The notes under the pieces are model-generated. The model did not search any database. It was not told the origin of the DNA and saw only the letters and a program-made list of their open reading frames with translations. A stretch of 31,316 nt of DNA from an uncultured Eubacterium sp. (GTDB lineage: Bacteria > Bacillota > Clostridia > Peptostreptococcales > Anaerovoracaceae). Positions 22,416 to 30,026 of the stretch are shown here, one piece after another (the stretch's first letter is position 1; every line of letters starts with the position of its first letter). A program made the position numbers and the translations under genes. Location: positions 1-31,316 of the forward strand of contig CABUXV010000025.1 in assembly GCA_902495595.1 (NCBI GenBank), written 5' to 3'.

Positions 22416-22712
22416 ACCCAGTAAAAACGGCATTTTTGAGATATTTGCAGCAGGTGAAATAAAATGCGAACAACCTGTGGATAAAATGATGTAAAAAATG
22501 GAACTTGACACGAGAAAATGTTGAAATTTGAACAACTGTAAAAAAATAGTTTTCCACAGGCACCTTTGGATAAAATTGTATACAATTTTAAAAAAAGTGT
22601 GGATAACTTCCGAAAGCACTAAAATCAATGGAATGTATGGTTGTTGAAAATTGTCGAGCTAAAAAAGAACAAAGGTTAACATAATACCGAAGATGGTTGA
22701 GAGGGAGGTAAA
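22416..22712. other. Intergenic region with DnaA-box-like cluster and 20-bp palindrome
   Basis: About 300 bases without a gene. TGTGGATAA, the complement of the DnaA box TTATCCACA, occurs at 22476-22484 and 22598-22606. One-mismatch versions are TTTTCCACA (22550-22558) and TTTGGATAA (22565-22573). Between the last two boxes lies a perfect 20-bp palindrome (22571-22590). Short frames here look spurious. I could not fix the promoter of the following gene. Confidence 0.65.
22571..22590. promoter_or_regulatory. Perfect 20-bp palindrome, candidate operator
   Basis: TAAAATTGTATACAATTTTA is its own reverse complement over 20 bases. The core TTGTATACAA resembles operators of FadR-type GntR regulators. 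It lies about 120 bases upstream of the AraC-family gene and within the DnaA-box-like cluster. No such regulator is encoded next to it, so the binding protein is unknown. Confidence 0.5.
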
Positions 22713-24248
22713 ATGTTAAAAGAAAAAATTATATACAAAGATGAGCTGCCTATAAATGTCGTAACAGCTAATATTATAGAATATCCTATACATTTTCATG
22801 ACGATATGGAAGTGGTCTATGTACTTTCAGGAAGCGTTATACTTAAAAACGGATATTACACGTATACATTGAAACAGGGAGATATTTTTATACTGAACGA
22901 CAGAGATATGCACAGCTTTGAAAGTACCGGAGAAGATAATATGGTTATGATGCTTCAGCTGGATCTTGCATACTTTTCCAGATACTACGATAATCTGAAA
23001 AACAACTTTTTTGTTACGGACATGGAAGACGACAATGACGAAAGTCTTGAAGTATTGAGAAATATTCTTGCAAAGATAATGATGGAAATTTTGCAGAAAG
23101 GTTATGGATATGAGCAAAAGGTTATAGAGAGTACCCATAATCTCATTGCATGTCTTATATCTGATTTTCAGTATTATGTTATGGATGACGGAAAATTTAA
23201 AAATGAATCCAAGAATAAGGGAAATAAAATACTGGCAGGACGTCTCAACAGAATAACGGATTACATGTACGACAACTATGACAGAAAACTCACTTTAAGT
23301 GAAATCGCCGAGATGGAGCACCTGAGCATTTATTATCTGTCTCATATTATAAAAGAAGCTACAGGTCTGAGTTTTCAGGATTTGCTGAGCTATATAAGGG
23401 TAGAAGAGTCTGAGAAGCTTCTATTAGGCACCAATAAGAAGATAGGGGCAATCGCAGAGGAAACCGGGTTTTCTGCTGTAAGGTATTATATAAAGCATTT
23501 TGAGCAGTGGTTTGGGATGCATCCGCTTGAATACAGAAAAAAATATATAGGTAAGATAATAAGCAGGGAGATAGAAGCGAAATACAAGAAATATTCTCCT
23601 ATGGATATAGAAGAGGCTATAAGAAGACAGGTTAAAGGTGTGTATGCTGATTATGTGGACAAGCTTCATGCAAAACCTGTGATAATAGATATAAATGTTG
23701 ATGACAGTTCGGCGGCGGAAGACGGCAGGATTCCTGATATTGCGCAGATAATGACCCGCGAAGTAAATGAGATACTGGCAGAACCCTATAATAAGCTCAT
23801 GGAGCTTAATGAACGTATAGTATCGTCAGGAGATAATTATATTATTTCCACAGGCAGCAGGTACCCTGATACATGGGAGAGTATGAGCATACTCGTATAC
23901 AATTTTGATGAAAACGTAGGCAGGTCTCTCAGGAAGATTCATACAGAAAACGACCTTTTGAGAATTGTAAGAAATTATGATGAAGAGATAGAGTTTCTCG
24001 TAAGATGCAATGGGCTTTCAGGCAAGTTCAGGATTTTAAAGTACAGGCTTGAAAAGGACAATCTGATGAAGAAAATAACTGATTCTATTAATCCTAAGGA
24101 TTCGGAGAGCAGAAGAGACATACTTTTAGATAAGTTTTTGGCTTCTCCTAATGTAAGTATGAGTACCTATACAAGTTCTGACATATTGAGCGTAAGGACT
24201 ACATTCAAAGGCATGGGAGCCGAGCTTATTCTCATAGATAAAATATAG
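22713..24248 (+). CDS. AraC family regulator with cupin domain and long C-terminal extension
   Basis: The 511-residue protein has a cupin-like sensor domain (about 15-75; HFHDDMEVVYVLSG and KQGDIFILNDRDMHSF), a linker, and an AraC-type double helix-turn-helix (about 178-278; LTLSEIAEMEHLSIYYLSHI and IGAIAEETGFSAVRYYIKHF). About 230 further residues follow. That tail (YPDTWESMSILVYNFDENV, LRNGLSGKFRILKYRLEKDN-like strands, final LILIDKI) resembles the end of the GH39-like domain seen in some AraC regulators, but without its catalytic part; this is inference. GGGAGG precedes ATG 22713. It stands just before the phosphonate transport genes and probably controls them. Confidence 0.88.
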   Translation: MLKEKIIYKDELPINVVTANIIEYPIHFHDDMEVVYVLSGSVILKNGYYTYTLKQGDIFILNDRDMHSFESTGEDNMVMMLQLDLAYFSRYYDNLKNNFFVTDMEDDNDESLEVLRNILAKIMMEILQKGYGYEQKVIESTHNLIACLISDFQYYVMDDGKFKNESKNKGNKILAGRLNRITDYMYDNYDRKLTLSEIAEMEHLSIYYLSHIIKEATGLSFQDLLSYIRVEESEKLLLGTNKKIGAIAEETGFSAVRYYIKHFEQWFGMHPLEYRKKYIGKIISREIEAKYKKYSPMDIEEAIRRQVKGVYADYVDKLHAKPVIIDINVDDSSAAEDGRIPDIAQIMTREVNEILAEPYNKLMELNERIVSSGDNYIISTGSRYPDTWESMSILVYNFDENVGRSLRKIHTENDLLRIVRNYDEEIEFLVRCNGLSGKFRILKYRLEKDNLMKKITDSINPKDSESRRDILLDKFLASPNVSMSTYTSSDILSVRTTFKGMGAELILIDKI

Positions 24249-24271
24249 ATATACCTTGGATTTTAAATCAG

Positions 24272-24320
24272 AGAACATGATTTTTTGTTGATATCAAACG
24301 AAAAGGCATGTTCTTTTTTT
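24272..24320 (+). terminator. Terminator after the AraC-family gene
   Basis: AGAACATG (24272-24279) pairs with CATGTTCT (24307-24314), and T continues to 24320. It separates the regulator from the transport operon, which therefore needs its own promoter in 24321-24440. I could not identify that promoter confidently. Confidence 0.7.
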
Positions 24321-24440
24321 GTTGAATTATTTAACTGTTATTTAACAAAGACTTATCAAGCTCTTGATTGAATCATCACGATACCGGAAGTAAAATTTTA
24401 TTGAAAACAAATCGGAAACAAGAGAGGACAGGAAAAAGAT

Positions 24441-25265
24441 ATGTTGGAACTGAAAAATATAAAAAAAAGTTATGACGGAGTGACTATTTTGGAGAATATC
24501 AACCTGGATATTAAGGACGGGGAAATAGTTTCCATTCTCGGACCGTCGGGATGCGGCAAGACTACGCTTTTGAATATGATTTTAGGTATAACCGACTGCA
24601 ATGAGGGGCAGATAATATTTGACGGAAAAGATATTACAAATATTCCTATGGAAAAAAGGGGTTTTAACATAGTGTTTCAGGATTATGCTCTGTTTCCCAA
24701 TTTAAATGTATATAAAAATATTGTTTACGGTCTTAGAAACAATCGTAATATTTCAACAAAAGAGGAGGTTGATGAGCTTATTAATCTGCTTGAACTGAAA
24801 CCTCATCTTGATAAAAAGATTGACCAGCTTTCCGGAGGCCAGAAACAGAGAGTCGCTTTAGCAAGAACCCTTGTTATGAAACCTGAGATTCTTCTTCTGG
24901 ATGAGCCCTTAAGCGCGCTGGACGGAGTGATAAAAGAATCCATAAAAGACAGGATTAAAACTATTGCAAAAGAATTTAATCTGACGACAATCATAGTTAC
25001 TCACGATCCGGAGGAGGCGCTCACATTGTCCGACAGAGTTATGATATTAAATGAAGGGGGAGTTTCTCAATACGGAAAGCCCGAAGAAATAATAACATCG
25101 CCTCAGAATAATTTTGTAAAGGCATTTATACTCAATCAGCTTGAAATCAAGAAAAACAATATATTTAGATTATTTGCAGAGCAGATACAGATGCAGACAG
25201 TTCAGACACAGATTCAGGCTCAGGCGGTACAGGCTCAAATGCAGCATAATGTTCAGGTATCGTAG
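24441..25265 (+). CDS. phnT: ABC transporter ATP-binding protein, 2-aminoethylphosphonate type
   Basis: The 274-residue ATPase has Walker A GPSGCGKTT (34-42), Q-loop VFQDYALFPNL, signature LSGGQKQRVALARTL, Walker B EILLLDEPLSALDG and switch His in VTHDPEEAL. These are typical of the Fe3+/polyamine/2-AEP importer class. The last 25 residues are rich in Gln (MQTVQTQIQAQAVQAQMQ), an odd tail with no TOBE-like fold. The assignment to 2-aminoethylphosphonate rests on the neighbouring phnX gene. It is followed after 12 bases by the permease gene. Confidence 0.87.
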   Translation: MLELKNIKKSYDGVTILENINLDIKDGEIVSILGPSGCGKTTLLNMILGITDCNEGQIIFDGKDITNIPMEKRGFNIVFQDYALFPNLNVYKNIVYGLRNNRNISTKEEVDELINLLELKPHLDKKIDQLSGGQKQRVALARTLVMKPEILLLDEPLSALDGVIKESIKDRIKTIAKEFNLTTIIVTHDPEEALTLSDRVMILNEGGVSQYGKPEEIITSPQNNFVKAFILNQLEIKKNNIFRLFAEQIQMQTVQTQIQAQAVQAQMQHNVQVS

Positions 25266-25277
25266 GTGGTAAAGGGT

Positions 25278-27923
25278 ATGAATGTAAGTAAAAATAAAGA
25301 ATTAAAAATTATATTTATCGTTTTAGCTTTATTATTTGCGGCATTTTTGCTGATTCCGATGATACAGCTTCTTGTAAAATCCTTTTATGACGGCGGAAGC
25401 ATTTCAATGGAAAGCTATAGGGATGTATTCACAGGAAAAGGTTTTGGCGCTGCGCTGGGAAACAGCTTTGCGGTAGCTTCTGCAAGCGCGGTTTTTACCA
25501 CCTGTCTTGCGTTTTTTCTGGCATATACCGTAAATTATACGAATACGGGAAGAAGATATAAGGGAATCATACAGAAAGTAGCAGTTCTTCCTATGCTTCT
25601 TCCGACCATTACATACGGATTTGCCATAATTTATTCATTTGGGAAACAAGGACTCATTACTCGTCTCTTCGGTCATCAGCTTTTTGAGATATATGGATTT
25701 AACGGTCTGCTTTTAGGGTATACAATATATACTCTTCCGATATCTTTTATGCTTATAAATAATACCATGGGATATATAGATAAGAAGTTCACTGTAGTTT
25801 CCAGAATAATGGGAGATTCACCGCTAAGGACGTTTAATATAACGGTTTTAAGACCTCTTTTGGGAACTTTGGCGGCGTCTTTCATACAGACTTTTTTTCT
25901 CTGCTTTACGGATTTCGGTATACCGGCATCCGTTGGGGGAGAATATCAGGTAATAGCGAGTATTCTGTATAATGAAATGCTGGGAAGCATTCCGAATTTC
26001 GGAAACGGGGCAGTCGTAGCTCTGGTAATGCTGATTCCGTCTGTAGTAAGCATATCGGTACTTAGATTCCTGGAAAAATATAATGTAAGATACAACAAGA
26101 TTTCCGCTATAGAAATAAAGAAAAATTATTTAAGAGATGGGATTTGCGGAATAATAAGCGGGTTTATTATGGTATGCGTATTATCGGTCTTTGCCGTTAT
26201 ATTCGTGGTACCTTTTGTGAAAGACTGGCCTTATTATACAAGTTTTACTTTAGAACATTTTAAGGCGGTATTCAGCGACCCGAATCTTTCGGGTGTATAT
26301 GTCAATTCTCTTATTACGGCGGCGGTTACTGCTGTGATAGGGACCTTGGTTGCATACGCTTCAGCGCTGCTTACTGCAAGAAGCAGTGTAAGTCAGAAGT
26401 TAAAAAATGTTATAGAAGGAATTGCGCTTGTTACAAACACCATTCCGGGAATGGTGCTGGGGCTGGCTTTTCTGTTCGCTTTTTCAGGAACATCCCTTCA
26501 GAATACATTTATTATAATAATAGTCTGCAATGTCATTCATTTTTATTCTACTCCGTACCTGATGATGAAAAATTCTCTTTCAAAGATGAATTCTTCATGG
26601 GAAACTACGGCAATGCTGATGGGAGACAATTGGATAAAGACTATCGCAAGGGTGGTGACGCCAAATGCAATGTCATCGCTTTTAGGGGTTTTCAGTTACT
26701 ATTTTATCAATGCCATGGTAACTATAAGCGCCGTTATATTTCTTACCGGCGCGCGAACGATGGTTATCACAACGAAGATAAAAGAGCTGCAATATTTTAA
26801 CAAGTTCAATGAAATTTTCGTTCTTTCTTTACTGATACTTATGACAAATATAGTTGCGCAGATAGTATTTGCAAGATTGGCGAAAAGAGCAGAGGGCGGC
26901 AATAAAAAGGAGAGAAGGTTAAAAATGATTAAATCAAAGTATTTAAAAAAAGCGACTGCTGTGATGCTGGCGCTGATGGTAGGAACAGGAGCTTTCGCAC
27001 TGACCGGATGCGGCGGCGGAAGCGATGAACAGGTTGTTATTTATTCAAACGCAGATGATGAAGCGGTTGAATCGATGAAAGCGACTCTTGATGAAAACGG
27101 ATATGAAGGGCAGTATATGTTCCAGACTTTCGGAACTTCGGAGCTCGGCGGAAAACTAATGGCAGAGGGCAAGGATTTGGAAGCAGATCTTATCACCATG
27201 AGTTCATATTATATAGACAGCGCACAGGAAAGCAATAAGATGTTTAAGGATTTGGACTTTGAGGCTGATACTCTTGAGGAACACCCGTCATATGCGGCTC
27301 CTATAATATGCAATGCAGGTTCCATTATCGTAAACACTGAGGAAATGAAAGCCAACAATCTTCCTGAACCAAAATCCATAAAAGATTTGGCAGACCCTGT
27401 TTATGAGGGGCAAGTGTCTGTAACCGATATTCAGTCCTCATCAACTGCATGGCTTCTGCTTCAGGCATTGGTATCTGAATACGGTGAAGATGAAGCAAAA
27501 ACTATATTGACAGGTATATATAAGAACGTAGGTCCGCATCTTGAAGAATCAGGCTCAGGTCCTCTTAAAAAAATCCGTGCAGGAGAAGTTTCTTTAGGAT
27601 TCGGGCTTCGCGCTCAGGCGGTGGCTGATAAAAAGGAAGGATTGCCTATAGATTACATTGACCCTACGGAGGGAAACTTTACACTGAAAGAGTCGGTTGC
27701 TGTTGTTGATAAAGGCGATAAGACAAATGAAAAGGCTATGGAGATGGCTAAGTGTATTGTAGAAAAGGGACGTTCCGGTTTGCTGGAAATATATCCTGTT
27801 GCCCTTTATAACGGCGAGACTGTTGATTCGGAAAATCAGCTGGGAAATCCAAAACAGTTTAAGGAAGCTCTGACTGTTGATTTGCTCGAGCAGCACCAGG
27901 CATTGTCAGAGAGCTGCAAATAA
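25278..27923 (+). CDS. Double-domain ABC permease fused in frame to its substrate-binding lipoprotein (2-AEP type)
   Basis: The 881-codon frame has no stop between a permease part and a binding-protein part. Residues 1-549 are a two-domain permease (about twelve membrane helices) with two coupling motifs, SRIMGDSPLRTFNITVLRPL and AMLMGDNWIKTIARVVTPNA. Residues 550-881 are a complete lipoprotein-type binding protein, starting at Met550 with a Lys-rich signal and lipobox LTGC. An internal ribosome site, AAGGAG (26907-26912) and GAAGG, precedes the ATG of the second part at 26925, so a free 332-residue lipoprotein may also be made. In the fusion the signal would act as an extra helix that places the binding domain outside. 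Translation starts at ATG 25278 after AGGTGG (25264). A lost stop codon or a sequencing error is the alternative explanation. Confidence 0.8.
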   Translation: MNVSKNKELKIIFIVLALLFAAFLLIPMIQLLVKSFYDGGSISMESYRDVFTGKGFGAALGNSFAVASASAVFTTCLAFFLAYTVNYTNTGRRYKGIIQKVAVLPMLLPTITYGFAIIYSFGKQGLITRLFGHQLFEIYGFNGLLLGYTIYTLPISFMLINNTMGYIDKKFTVVSRIMGDSPLRTFNITVLRPLLGTLAASFIQTFFLCFTDFGIPASVGGEYQVIASILYNEMLGSIPNFGNGAVVALVMLIPSVVSISVLRFLEKYNVRYNKISAIEIKKNYLRDGICGIISGFIMVCVLSVFAVIFVVPFVKDWPYYTSFTLEHFKAVFSDPNLSGVYVNSLITAAVTAVIGTLVAYASALLTARSSVSQKLKNVIEGIALVTNTIPGMVLGLAFLFAFSGTSLQNTFIIIIVCNVIHFYSTPYLMMKNSLSKMNSSWETTAMLMGDNWIKTIARVVTPNAMSSLLGVFSYYFINAMVTISAVIFLTGARTMVITTKIKELQYFNKFNEIFVLSLLILMTNIVAQIVFARLAKRAEGGNKKERRLKMIKSKYLKKATAVMLALMVGTGAFALTGCGGGSDEQVVIYSNADDEAVESMKATLDENGYEGQYMFQTFGTSELGGKLMAEGKDLEADLITMSSYYIDSAQESNKMFKDLDFEADTLEEHPSYAAPIICNAGSIIVNTEEMKANNLPEPKSIKDLADPVYEGQVSVTDIQSSSTAWLLLQALVSEYGEDEAKTILTGIYKNVGPHLEESGSGPLKKIRAGEVSLGFGLRAQAVADKKEGLPIDYIDPTEGNFTLKESVAVVDKGDKTNEKAMEMAKCIVEKGRSGLLEIYPVALYNGETVDSENQLGNPKQFKEALTVDLLEQHQALSESCK
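26925..27923 (+). CDS. phnS: Substrate-binding lipoprotein (2-AEP type) from internal start in the fused frame
   Basis: If translation begins at the internal ATG 26925, the product is a 332-residue lipoprotein: positively charged MIKSKYLKK, a hydrophobic stretch AVMLALMVGTGAFALT, lipobox Cys, then a family of iron/phosphonate-type binding fold (VVIYSNADDEAVESM, IICNAGSIIVNTEEM, SIKDLADPVYEGQV, SSTAWLLLQALVSE, GFGLRAQAVADKKEG). AAGGAG and GAAGG lie 12 and 6 bases upstream. This is the standard form of such proteins, so the internal start is probably used at least in part. It overlaps the long fused entry and shares its frame. Confidence 0.65.
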   Translation: MIKSKYLKKATAVMLALMVGTGAFALTGCGGGSDEQVVIYSNADDEAVESMKATLDENGYEGQYMFQTFGTSELGGKLMAEGKDLEADLITMSSYYIDSAQESNKMFKDLDFEADTLEEHPSYAAPIICNAGSIIVNTEEMKANNLPEPKSIKDLADPVYEGQVSVTDIQSSSTAWLLLQALVSEYGEDEAKTILTGIYKNVGPHLEESGSGPLKKIRAGEVSLGFGLRAQAVADKKEGLPIDYIDPTEGNFTLKESVAVVDKGDKTNEKAMEMAKCIVEKGRSGLLEIYPVALYNGETVDSENQLGNPKQFKEALTVDLLEQHQALSESCK

Positions 27924-27988
27924 TATATCAGGCAGGGCAAATGCAATATAAGAACATTAATGACATCAAAGTTTAGGAGTGTGAGAAA

Positions 27989-28759
27989 ATGTATAAAGTT
28001 GACGCAGTAATATTTGACTGGGCGGGAACTACGGTTGATTTTGGAAGTTTTGCACCGGTAAGAGCATTTATGGAAGTATTTAAAGAATATGGAGTGGAGC
28101 CTACCGTTGACGAGATAAGAAAACCTATGGGAATGCTTAAAATAGACCATATCAAAGCCATGCTGGATATGCCGAGAATACGAAAAAGCTGGATATCCAT
28201 TCACGGAGCGGAGCCTTCAAAAGAAGACGCATATGCGATGTACGGCATATTTGAAGAGAAGCTTTTGAAAATACTGAGAGATTTTACGGAGCCTAAGCCT
28301 GATACGCTGAGGACTGTGGACAAATTGCGCAAGATGGGAATTGCAATAGGTTCGACTACGGGATATACGGATAAAATGATGAGCATCGTTGCCCCTGCGG
28401 CAAAAGATAAGGGATATAATCCTGATATCTGGGTGAGTCCTGACTCCACAGGTCAGAAGGGGAGACCTTATCCGTATATGATTTTTAAGAATATGGAAGC
28501 TCTTGAGCTGAAAGACGTACACAGAGTTTTGAAAATCGGCGATACAGTTTCGGATATTAAAGAGGGAAAGAGCGCAGGTGTTCTGACGGCAGGCGTAGTC
28601 ATAGGAAGCTCCCAAATGGGGCTTTCCCGTGAGGAATATGAAGCTCTGGGGCAAGAAGAAAAGGAAACTCTCTGCGAAGAGGTAAAGCAGACTTTCTTAA
28701 ATGCAGGAGCAGATGAGGTTTTTCTCACGCTTGATGAAGTTATAGAGTATATAGCTTAA
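27989..28759 (+). CDS. phnX: Phosphonoacetaldehyde hydrolase
   Basis: The 256-residue cytoplasmic HAD-superfamily enzyme splits the C-P bond of phosphonoacetaldehyde to acetaldehyde and phosphate. The nucleophile Asp10 is in IFDWAGTTVD, with Ala12 in the place typical of this enzyme instead of the usual second Asp. The Schiff-base Lys51 is in PMGMLKIDHIK (Lys53 in the Bacillus enzyme), and the Mg site is in KIGDTVSDIKEG. It lies 65 bases after the transporter gene with no terminator, so it is likely co-transcribed. The aminotransferase phnW, which makes its substrate from 2-aminoethylphosphonate, is absent from the window. Confidence 0.95.
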   Translation: MYKVDAVIFDWAGTTVDFGSFAPVRAFMEVFKEYGVEPTVDEIRKPMGMLKIDHIKAMLDMPRIRKSWISIHGAEPSKEDAYAMYGIFEEKLLKILRDFTEPKPDTLRTVDKLRKMGIAIGSTTGYTDKMMSIVAPAAKDKGYNPDIWVSPDSTGQKGRPYPYMIFKNMEALELKDVHRVLKIGDTVSDIKEGKSAGVLTAGVVIGSSQMGLSREEYEALGQEEKETLCEEVKQTFLNAGADEVFLTLDEVIEYIA

Positions 28760-28775
28760 GCAGAATTATAAAAAG

Positions 28776-28808
28776 AAAAACAGACCTTAAAATCAGGGTC
28801 TGTTTTTT
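28776..28808 (+). terminator. Bidirectional terminator after phnX
   Basis: CAGACC (28781-28786) pairs with GGTCTG (28797-28802). The stem is extended by five A before and T run after, placed between the convergent phnX and aldo/keto reductase genes. Confidence 0.8.
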
Positions 28809-28823
28809 AGTTTGAAATATCAA

Positions 28824-29954
28824 TTAAACGCCAAAGGCTTTGGCAGTATCTTTCATCGCCTGAGCGATAGGAAGAGACTGAGGGCATTTTTCTTCACAGG
28901 CTTTACAGCCGATACAGTCTGAGGCGTGGCGCCCCGGCGCTATCCATGTGGAATATTCGAATTTAGTTGATGGATTCTGTTCGTATACATTCCAGTCGTT
29001 GAAATATCTTAAAAGTCTCGGAATCTCCAATTTCTGAGGACATGGCATGCAGTAGTTGCATCCTGTGCAGGAATATTTTATAAGCCTGTTGTATTCATTT
29101 GAAACTTTGTCTATGAGTTTCTTTTCGTCTTCTGTGAGAATATTTAAATCTTCGGCTGACATTATTTTGATGTTTTCTTCTATCTGTGATAATGAGCTCA
29201 TTCCGCTCAGCATAACGGTAACTTCCGGCATGTTGGCAAGCCATTTAAATGCCCATTGTGCGGGACTTCTTTTTATATCGGAAGCATCCCATATCTTCTG
29301 AATTGCAGGAGGAACAGCATCGGTAATGCGGCCGCCTTTAAGCGGTTCCATGATGATTACATCCAGTCCCTTTGAAGCGGCATATTTTAGGCCTTTTAAA
29401 CCTGCCTGATGATTTTTGTCCATGTAGTTAAGCTGTATTTGGCAGAATTCCCAGTCGTATTGGTCTATCATTTCTTCAAAGAAAGGGTATTCATCGTGGA
29501 AAGAAAATCCTATATGCTTTATTTTTCCGGCAGCTTTCATCTCTTCGAGGAAAGGCATGAGATTGAGTTTCTGAGCCCGTTTCCATATAGAGCGGCTTAC
29601 ATTGTGAACAAGGTACATATCTATACAGTCTGTATCCAGTCTTTCAAGCTGTTTGTAAAATATGCTTTTCATGCTTTCTTCATCTTTTGCTACCCAAATA
29701 GGCATTTTATCGGCAAGGATTACTTTTTCACGATATCCGTCTTTAAGCGCTTTGCCGAGGATTTTTTCGCTCATTCCACCATGATATGTAAATGCCGTAT
29801 CCACGTAGTTTACGCCTAAATCCACAGCTTTTCTTATCATATCGATGGATTCCTGCTCCTTTACCTTTTCTTCGCTGTCGGTGGGGAATCTCATACATCC
29901 CATGCCGAGCAGAGAAGTTTTTAAATTGATTTTTTTAAATGTTCTGTACTGCAT
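28824..29954 (-). CDS. Aldo/keto reductase with C-terminal 4Fe-4S ferredoxin domain
   Basis: The 376-residue protein is a paralogue of the product of 439-1575. Asp52, Tyr57 (VDTAFTYHGG), Lys83 and His117 (YLVHNV) form the aldo/keto reductase tetrad. Cys296/299/302/305 (CTGCNYCMPCP) and Cys347/350/353/357 (CIGCKACEEKCP) form the two cluster sites. In the first site the last two Cys are one residue closer together than in the other paralogue, a variant I recall as common in the family. A GGAG site precedes ATG 29954. It is monocistronic, and the substrate is unknown. Confidence 0.92.
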   Translation of the reverse strand: MQYRTFKKINLKTSLLGMGCMRFPTDSEEKVKEQESIDMIRKAVDLGVNYVDTAFTYHGGMSEKILGKALKDGYREKVILADKMPIWVAKDEESMKSIFYKQLERLDTDCIDMYLVHNVSRSIWKRAQKLNLMPFLEEMKAAGKIKHIGFSFHDEYPFFEEMIDQYDWEFCQIQLNYMDKNHQAGLKGLKYAASKGLDVIIMEPLKGGRITDAVPPAIQKIWDASDIKRSPAQWAFKWLANMPEVTVMLSGMSSLSQIEENIKIMSAEDLNILTEDEKKLIDKVSNEYNRLIKYSCTGCNYCMPCPQKLEIPRLLRYFNDWNVYEQNPSTKFEYSTWIAPGRHASDCIGCKACEEKCPQSLPIAQAMKDTAKAFGV

Positions 29955-30026
29955 TGTTATCTCCTGAAATAATGGTATATTATATTTAACACAAATTTAT
30001 TATACTTAAAAAGGAAATTTACTTCA

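Noticed and set aside
22416..22712. Chromosomal replication origin
   Set aside because: DnaA-box-like sites are present, but there is no dnaA, dnaN, rpmH or clear AT-rich unwinding element with ordered boxes.
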